A stretch of DNA of 64,000 nt, taken from positions 55,405-119,404 of the forward strand of contig NZ_JALKFX010000001.1 in assembly GCF_023243045.1 (NCBI RefSeq), given 5' to 3'. Within the stretch, counting starts at the first letter, position 1. Each line of letters begins with the position of its first letter. Origin of the DNA: Frankia sp. AgB32 (GTDB lineage: Bacteria > Actinomycetota > Actinomycetes > Frankiales > Frankiaceae). Below are positions 59,125 through 64,000 of this stretch, piece by piece. A program made the position numbers and the translations under genes. A model generated the notes under the pieces. It was not told the DNA's origin, ran no database searches, and saw only the letters and a program-made list of their open reading frames with translations.

Positions 59125-60004
59125 CGATCGTCGTGTCGGTCGGATCGACCTCGGCGTCGGGGCCGGTCGCCTGCCGGCGGGCCATCGGCGTTGCGCGGCC
59201 ATTACCGAGCAGGACACCCGGCGGCCCGCCGCGCAGCGTGGCGGCCGCGCGCAGGGAACCCGCCAGTCCCGAGCCCGCCCGTCCGGAACCCGCGAGCCCG
59301 GAGCCACCCGACGACCGGGACCTGCTCGCTGGCGCCGAGCCCTGCGGCGGGTCCGATGACGGCGGCGTCGACCGGCCGGCGTGATCGCTTTCAGCCTCGG
59401 GGCCCGATCGGGGGACTCGGCGTCCGTCGACCGGACCGGAGCCGTCATCCGGCGGCTCCGGTCCCGTTACCCGCGTCGACTCCTGGGAGCCGCCGCCCGA
59501 TCTCGGCGCCGGGGTGTCGCCCGGCTCGCTGATCGTGGCGGTCGGGCCCGTCTCGCCGCGGGTGGACTCCGCCGGAACAGGCAGATCGAACCAGAGGTAC
59601 TTGCCCGAGTCCGCGACCACCGTCCCCCAGCTGCCCGCGAGCGCGTCGAGGACCAGCAGGCCGCGACCACCCTCCGCGTCGGGCGCGACGGTCCGGCGCT
59701 GCGGCAGGGCGGTCGAGGTGTCCGAGACCGAGGCGTGGATCAGCCCCGGCCGCATCTCGATGAGCAGCCACAGCGGCGGCTGGCCGTACTTCACCGCGTT
59801 CGTGACCAGCTCACTGACCAGCAGTTCGGCGGTGCTGCGGGCATCCTCCGGGATGGCCGCCATCCGCATCCCCTGGCGCAGGACGTGGCGAGCCTGCGGA
59901 ACGGCGGACGGCAGATAGGGAAGCTCGGCGAGGATGTGGGTTGCGGGTGGGCACCGTGATGTTGCTTGCCGCACCACGTCCATCGGAACCGAAGCTGCGC
60001 TCAT
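59108..60004 (-). CDS. HATPase regulatory protein with long disordered tail
   Basis: From ATG 60004 the 298-residue protein has an N-terminal GHKL ATPase domain (1-150) of the RsbW type: STAELLVSELVTNAVKYGQP (N box), IHASVSDTSTALPQ, then EGGRGLLVLDALAGSWGT (G2 box) and GKYLWFDLPVP. The last 140 residues are Ser/Gly/Pro/Arg-rich, with near-repeats (GSGLAGSGRAGSGLAGS), and are probably disordered. It converges with the PLP decarboxylase gene (17-base overlap). It precedes another HATPase-PP2C gene, suggesting a signalling cluster. Confidence 0.82.
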   Translation of the reverse strand: MSAASVPMDVVRQATSRCPPATHILAELPYLPSAVPQARHVLRQGMRMAAIPEDARSTAELLVSELVTNAVKYGQPPLWLLIEMRPGLIHASVSDTSTALPQRRTVAPDAEGGRGLLVLDALAGSWGTVVADSGKYLWFDLPVPAESTRGETGPTATISEPGDTPAPRSGGGSQESTRVTGPEPPDDGSGPVDGRRVPRSGPEAESDHAGRSTPPSSDPPQGSAPASRSRSSGGSGLAGSGRAGSGLAGSLRAAATLRGGPPGVLLGNGRATPMARRQATGPDAEVDPTDTTIVTRLF

Positions 60005-60203
60005 CGACCACCAAGCCTGAACAACGAGGACATCGTGAGGTGGTGTACCCGCTGGCGGCGAATTGAAGCCTCGGTATCCGGATCGTGCGGGTTGCACCGA
60101 TGTCGACTTGTCATCATCGCGCACTCCGACGCCGTGACCTGCGCTTTCATGCGTCGGACCGGAGTGACGTGACGGCTGTCGCCCCGCTGGTGTGGCGGCT
60201 GCC

Positions 60204-62540
60204 TCAGCCGGGCACGCGGGCGACGAGGATCGCCACGTCGTCGCGCAGGTTGCCGCCCGCGAAGCGCTCGGCCGCGGTGAGCACCCGGTCGGCGATGCCC
60301 TGGGCGGACAGCCCGGCGCAGTCGCTGACGGCGGCCAGCAGCCGGTCCTCGCCGAGGAGTTCGTGGCCGTCGCGGGCTTCGATCACACCGTCGGTGTAGA
60401 GCACCAGCGCCTCGCCGGCCTCGAGGGTCAGGTCGATGCCGGGGAACGAGACCTCGTCGTCGTCGAGGACGCCGAGCAGCGTGCCGGGCCGGCCGACGAG
60501 CGAGGCCCGACCGTCGGCGTGCAGAACAACCGGTTGAGGATGCCCCGCCAGGAAAAGCCGCAGGTTGACCGCACTGGCCGCAGGCCGCGGGCCCTCGGGC
60601 CCGGCCGCGCCGTCGCCGTCCACCTGGCCACCCGGGTCCGAGCCCGAGCCCGTGCGTGTGCTCCTCCGGCCCACGGACCGGGTGGCTGCGAGGGCCGGGC
60701 CGATGCTCGCCGGGCCGGTCACGGCCGCCGCGGCCAGGGTGCAGAACCTGCCCTGACCGTTCGGGTGCGCGGAGGCGGCCTCCCGCAGCGTGCGGTTCAG
60801 CTCTATCAGGACCTCACCGAGGTCTGTTCCGCGCCCGGTCAGCAGCCGCAGCACGGCGCGGGCCACGCCGGTCACGGTGGCGGCCTCCGCGCCCTTGCCG
60901 CAGACATCGCCGATCGCGATGGTCCACCCCAGCGGGCCCCACAGCAGGTCGAAGAAGTCTCCGCCGACGTCCAGACCCGCCGACTGCGCCGCTCCGTAGG
61001 CGGAGCCGAGGTCCAGCCCCTCGATCAGCGGCAGGTCCGGCGGGCGCAGGCCGGCCTGCAAGGTGCCGGCGAGCTCCACCTGACGGCTGTAGAGCCGGGC
61101 GTTGTCGATCGCGAACGACGCCCGGCGGGCCAGGTCGGCGAGCAGGTCGATCTCGTCCGCGGCGAACGCGTTGCCCTCCGGGCGGCCGAGGGCGAGCACG
61201 CCGAGGACCCGGCGCCTCGCCTTGAGCACCATGACCAGTGCCGGGCCGCCGAAGGCGGTAAGGGAGTGCACCTGACCCCCGCTGGCACCGCGCACGGCGG
61301 CCATCAACGCTCCGCCGGGGTCCGCGGCCGCGGAGCTCAAGGCTCCGGCCATGCTCTCCTCGGCGTGGGTGGCGGACCACAGGGCGGGGTCGGCGTTCTC
61401 CCGATGCAGGTACACGGCGCACCACTGGGCGAGCCGGGGGACCGGCAACCGCGCCAGCAGGGCCAGCGAATGGCCGAGCTCGAGACTGCCGGCCAGCAGA
61501 TCGGACGCCTCGGCGAGGAAGGACAGCATCCCGATCCGGCGTTCCTCGGCCCGGCGCATGTCGCCGCCGCCGAGCGCGAGCGCCATCCAGCGGGCGGCCA
61601 GGCGCACGCGTTCGACGTCGACGGCGGCCAGGCCGGCGGTCGACACCGGCCACAGCAGCAGTTCGCCCAGGCTCTCCTGGGTGGGATCAAGGGGGAACGC
61701 CACGGCCTCGGCGTCCTCGCCGACGACGCCGAGAGTCGCGACGGTCTCGGGGCGACCGCCGTCGCGGCCGGGTCGGCGCACCAGCGCGGCGGTCACGGCG
61801 AGCGCGTCAACGAGCTGGGCGAGCAGCTCGTTGACCTCGCCCTCCGCGGTGAGGGCCCGCGCGGTGTCGCGGGCGATCAGGCGGGGCGGTCGCGGCTGGA
61901 CCGGCACGATGACCGTGGCCGGCAGCCCAGGGCGGGCGGCCGGGACGACCGGGTCGGGGCTGGCTGTCACACCATCGCCCATCGGGTCGCTCGCCGTGAC
62001 CGCGACGGCAGGTACTGGTGTGACGGACGGAACATCGCCGACGTCATCGCCGGAAAGGCGGGTTCCGGGGTCGTCTTCGTCGTCGGCCGTGGTGAGGCGG
62101 AACCAGACGGTCTTCCCGCCGCGGTGGTGCTCGGTGCCCCAGCTCGAGGCGAGCGCGTCCACGAGGGCAAGCCCGCGGCCGTCCTCACGCAGCCCGTCGG
62201 CGCCGAAGTCGGCCTCTTCGGGGAAGGCCGACTTCGGGCGCGGCACGTCGACCTTCTTCACCCGCGCCATGCCGATCCGGACCGGGTGACGGTCGGCCAC
62301 GCCCACCCGTACCCCGCGGCCCTCCTGGCGGACGTCGACGGTGGCGGCCGTGCCGGCGTGGACCACGACGTTGGTGACCAGCTCGGTGACCAGGAGCAGG
62401 GCCGAGTCGAGCAGATCATCGTCGAGTCGCCCGCGTAGGGTTTCGAGCACGAAACGCCGCGCCGACCGAGGGGAGTCGGGCCTGGGCGGCAGCGTGATGG
62501 CGTGCACGGACGTCGTCGGACCCCCTTCTGCGCCGGTCAT
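60204..62540 (-). CDS. HATPase-GAF-PP2C (SpoIIE-type) phosphatase fusion
   Basis: The 778-residue protein joins three modules. An N-terminal HATPase (about 20-160) has LLLVTELVTNVVVHAGTA, EDGRGLALVDALASSWGT and GKTVWFRL. A middle GAF region (about 335-510) has ADEIDLLADLARRASFAIDN. A C-terminal PP2C phosphatase has DVGGDFFDLLWG, AIGDVCGKGAEAATVTGVAR, VLYTDGVIEARDGHELLG and a terminal RDDVAILVARV. Having kinase-like and phosphatase modules in one chain suggests it sets the phosphorylation level of an anti-sigma antagonist by itself. An Ala/Pro/Gly-rich insert (about 600-650) interrupts the phosphatase domain. Confidence 0.88.
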   Translation of the reverse strand: MTGAEGGPTTSVHAITLPPRPDSPRSARRFVLETLRGRLDDDLLDSALLLVTELVTNVVVHAGTAATVDVRQEGRGVRVGVADRHPVRIGMARVKKVDVPRPKSAFPEEADFGADGLREDGRGLALVDALASSWGTEHHRGGKTVWFRLTTADDEDDPGTRLSGDDVGDVPSVTPVPAVAVTASDPMGDGVTASPDPVVPAARPGLPATVIVPVQPRPPRLIARDTARALTAEGEVNELLAQLVDALAVTAALVRRPGRDGGRPETVATLGVVGEDAEAVAFPLDPTQESLGELLLWPVSTAGLAAVDVERVRLAARWMALALGGGDMRRAEERRIGMLSFLAEASDLLAGSLELGHSLALLARLPVPRLAQWCAVYLHRENADPALWSATHAEESMAGALSSAAADPGGALMAAVRGASGGQVHSLTAFGGPALVMVLKARRRVLGVLALGRPEGNAFAADEIDLLADLARRASFAIDNARLYSRQVELAGTLQAGLRPPDLPLIEGLDLGSAYGAAQSAGLDVGGDFFDLLWGPLGWTIAIGDVCGKGAEAATVTGVARAVLRLLTGRGTDLGEVLIELNRTLREAASAHPNGQGRFCTLAAAAVTGPASIGPALAATRSVGRRSTRTGSGSDPGGQVDGDGAAGPEGPRPAASAVNLRLFLAGHPQPVVLHADGRASLVGRPGTLLGVLDDDEVSFPGIDLTLEAGEALVLYTDGVIEARDGHELLGEDRLLAAVSDCAGLSAQGIADRVLTAAERFAGGNLRDDVAILVARVPG

Positions 62541-62712
62541 GTCGTTCAGTCTCTCCTGCGTTGTCCGTCGTGAGGCGGATACTGGCGGCTGGTGTCACCT
62601 GTCCACCGACGCCCATCGCCGGTGCCCCGAGGAGATCGCCCCCTGGTCCGGGCAGCTCCACCCGGTCCGTCGTCCGAGACGATCGTGCCGTCCGAGCTCA
62701 GCTAGGAGACCG

Positions 62713-64000
62713 ATGAGTGCCACTGACGATCAGCAGTCCCCGGCCCGCCGTGATCCCACTGTGCCCGGCGGTGACGCTACCGCGACCATCGTCCCCCATC
62801 CACCCCACGTGTCCGGCGGACCCCACTCTGAGTCGGTGCGGGGTGGGTCGGTCCAGACCACTGTGCGCACGCCGGCGGACGATCTGATCGACGATCTGCT
62901 GGGCGGGCTGACCAGGCTGTGCGAGGGCGACTTCTCGACCCGGCTGGCGAACCGCGTCACCCCTCGCGACGGTGTCGCCGCGGAGGTGCTCCGCCGGTTC
63001 GACGAGCTGGCCGCCTCCCAGGAACGGCACGCGGGAGAGCTGGCGCGGGTCAGCAAGGTGATCCGGCGGGACGGTCGCCTGACCCTGCGGATGGAGGACC
63101 TGGGCAGCCCGGGCGGCTGGTCCGACATGACGCAGGCGGTGAACTCCCTCATCGATGACCTGGCCCGGCCGACGCACGAGGTCGCCCGGGTCATCGCCGC
63201 GGTGGCCGAGGGCGATCTGTCCCAGCATATGGCGTTGGAAATCGCCGGGCAGCCGGTCCGCGGGGAGTTCCTCCGGATCGGCACGACGGTGAACACGATG
63301 GTGGACCAGCTCTCGTCGTTCGCGGACGAGGTGACCCGGGTGGCCCGCGAGGTCGGCACCGAGGGCAACCTGGGTGGGCAGGCGAAGGTCAAGGGCGTCT
63401 CCGGCGTCTGGCGGGACCTGACCGAGTCGGTGAACTCGATGGCCGGGAACCTGACCAGCCAGGTCCGCAACATCGCCCAGGTCACCACCGCGGTGGCGCA
63501 GGGCGACCTGAGCCAGAAGATCACCGTCGACGCCCGGGGTGAGATCCACGAGCTGAAGTCGACCGTCAACACGATGGTCGACCAGCTCTCGGCGTTCGCC
63601 GACGAGGTCACCCGCATGGCCAAGGAGGTCGGCACCGAAGGCAAGCTCGGCGGTCAGGCCCAGGTCAAGGGGGTGTCCGGGGTCTGGCGGGACCTGACGG
63701 ACTCGGTCAACGTGATGGCCGGCAACCTGACCACCCAGGTCCGCAGCATCGCCGAGGTGGCGGCGGCGGTGGCCCGCGGCGACCTGACACGGCAGATCAC
63801 CGTCGATGCCCGCGGCGAGGTCGCGGGCCTCGCGCACACGCTGAACACGATGGTGGACCAGCTCTCCTCGTTCGCGGACGAGGTGACCCGGGTGGCCTGG
63901 GAGGTCGGCACCGAGGGCAACCTGGGCGGCCAGGCGCACGTGCGGGGCGTGTCCGGGGTGTGGCGGGACCTGACCGAGTCGGTGAACTCGATGGCCGGGG
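62713..64000 (+). CDS. Multi-HAMP histidine kinase, N-terminal part, cut by window edge
   Basis: ATG 62713 follows AGGAG by four bases. The first 60 residues are Thr/Pro/Gly-rich, and then HAMP-type units follow in tandem. Each has the core [40 protein letters not shown] and [20 protein letters not shown], then a linker ending [14 protein letters not shown]. No membrane helix occurs, so the array is cytoplasmic. Proteins with this start usually continue into GAF, histidine kinase and receiver domains (hybrid kinases of 1,300-1,500 residues), but that part lies outside the window. It diverges from the HATPase-GAF-PP2C gene. Confidence 0.88.
   Translation, partial: MSATDDQQSPARRDPTVPGGDATATIVPHPPHVSGGPHSESVRGGSVQTTVRTPADDLIDDLLGGLTRLCEGDFSTRLANRVTPRDGVAAEVLRRFDELAASQERHAGELARVSKVIRRDGRLTLRMEDLGSPGGWSDMTQAVNSLIDDLARPTHEVARVIAAVAEGDLSQHMALEIAGQPVRGEFLRIGTTVNTMVDQLSSFADEVTRVAREVGTEGNLGGQAKVKGVSGVWRDLTESVNSMAGNLTSQVRNIAQVTTAVAQGDLSQKITVDARGEIHELKSTVNTMVDQLSAFADEVTRMAKEVGTEGKLGGQAQVKGVSGVWRDLTDSVNVMAGNLTTQVRSIAEVAAAVARGDLTRQITVDARGEVAGLAHTLNTMVDQLSSFADEVTRVAWEVGTEGNLGGQAHVRGVSGVWRDLTESVNSMAG
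63289..64000 (+). repeat. 276-bp tandem repeats (92 residues each) encoding HAMP units
   Basis: Repeat boundaries at 63289, 63565 and 63841 are exactly 276 bases apart. The copies differ mainly at third codon positions and a few residues (for example [33 protein letters not shown]). The third copy is cut by the window edge. Such near-identical units can expand or contract by recombination. Confidence 0.9.

Overview
The window is very GC-rich DNA with dense overlapping genes, GTG starts and (A/G)TGA start/stop overlaps. It carries a DmdR/IdeR-type iron box, PP2C/HATPase partner-switching proteins and an ECF sigma/zf-HC2 pair. This points to a high-GC actinomycete; the mixture (multi-HAMP kinase, GAF-PP2C phosphatases, NIS siderophore genes, many gene remnants) looks Frankia-like, but the genus is an inference.

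Layout. 0-5.9 kb: start of a CPA2 antiporter running off the left edge, a NudC-like NUDIX hydrolase, an MFS transporter, an O6-alkylguanine-DNA alkyltransferase and a DMT-like membrane protein, with decayed fragments (ALDH, alpha/beta hydrolase) between them. 6-14.5 kb: a HATPase and a GAF-PP2C phosphatase, small proteins, an SDR coupled to a zinc-ribbon protein, an ankyrin protein, a GNAT and an ECF sigma/anti-sigma pair, again with several remnants. 14.5-23.6 kb: a coherent block with a GT87-like transferase, a cytochrome b561/molybdopterin oxidoreductase, a small membrane partner, a methyltransferase, two nucleotide-sugar-type transferases, a two-component system and an NAD-dependent sugar epimerase. 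23.5-28.7 kb: a membrane-anchored esterase, a lipoprotein polysaccharide deacetylase, a RibH2-like lumazine synthase, an AA10 LPMO without a signal peptide and an AMIN-like lipoprotein. 28.7-37.5 kb: a secreted propeller-like protein facing a MoxR-DUF58-transglutaminase-fold operon whose transglutaminase has lost its whole catalytic triad, then a PIG-L deacetylase. 37.6-41 kb: a tandem glycine riboswitch followed by gcvP. 41.6-46.9 kb: an FkbM methyltransferase, a GT81-like glycosyltransferase and an MMPL transporter.

46.9-59.1 kb is the most interesting region: a six-gene, fully overlapping operon on the minus strand behind a 17/19 match to the DmdR iron box. Order: diaminobutyrate aminotransferase, diaminobutyrate decarboxylase, NIS synthetase A, N-monooxygenase, NIS synthetase C, glutamine-synthetase-family ligase. 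This matches the rhizobactin-1021 (rhbABCDEF) order, except that no rhbD-type acyltransferase is present and a glutamine-synthetase-like ligase sits at the end. A type III-fold PLP decarboxylase related to SbnH-type enzymes lies divergently beside it. I infer an iron-regulated, citrate- and diaminopropane-based siderophore whose acylation step may differ from known pathways.

59-64 kb returns to signalling: a HATPase, a HATPase-GAF-PP2C fusion, and the start of a multi-HAMP kinase with 276-bp DNA repeats that runs off the right edge.

No tRNA, rRNA, CRISPR array or intact insertion sequence was recognised.
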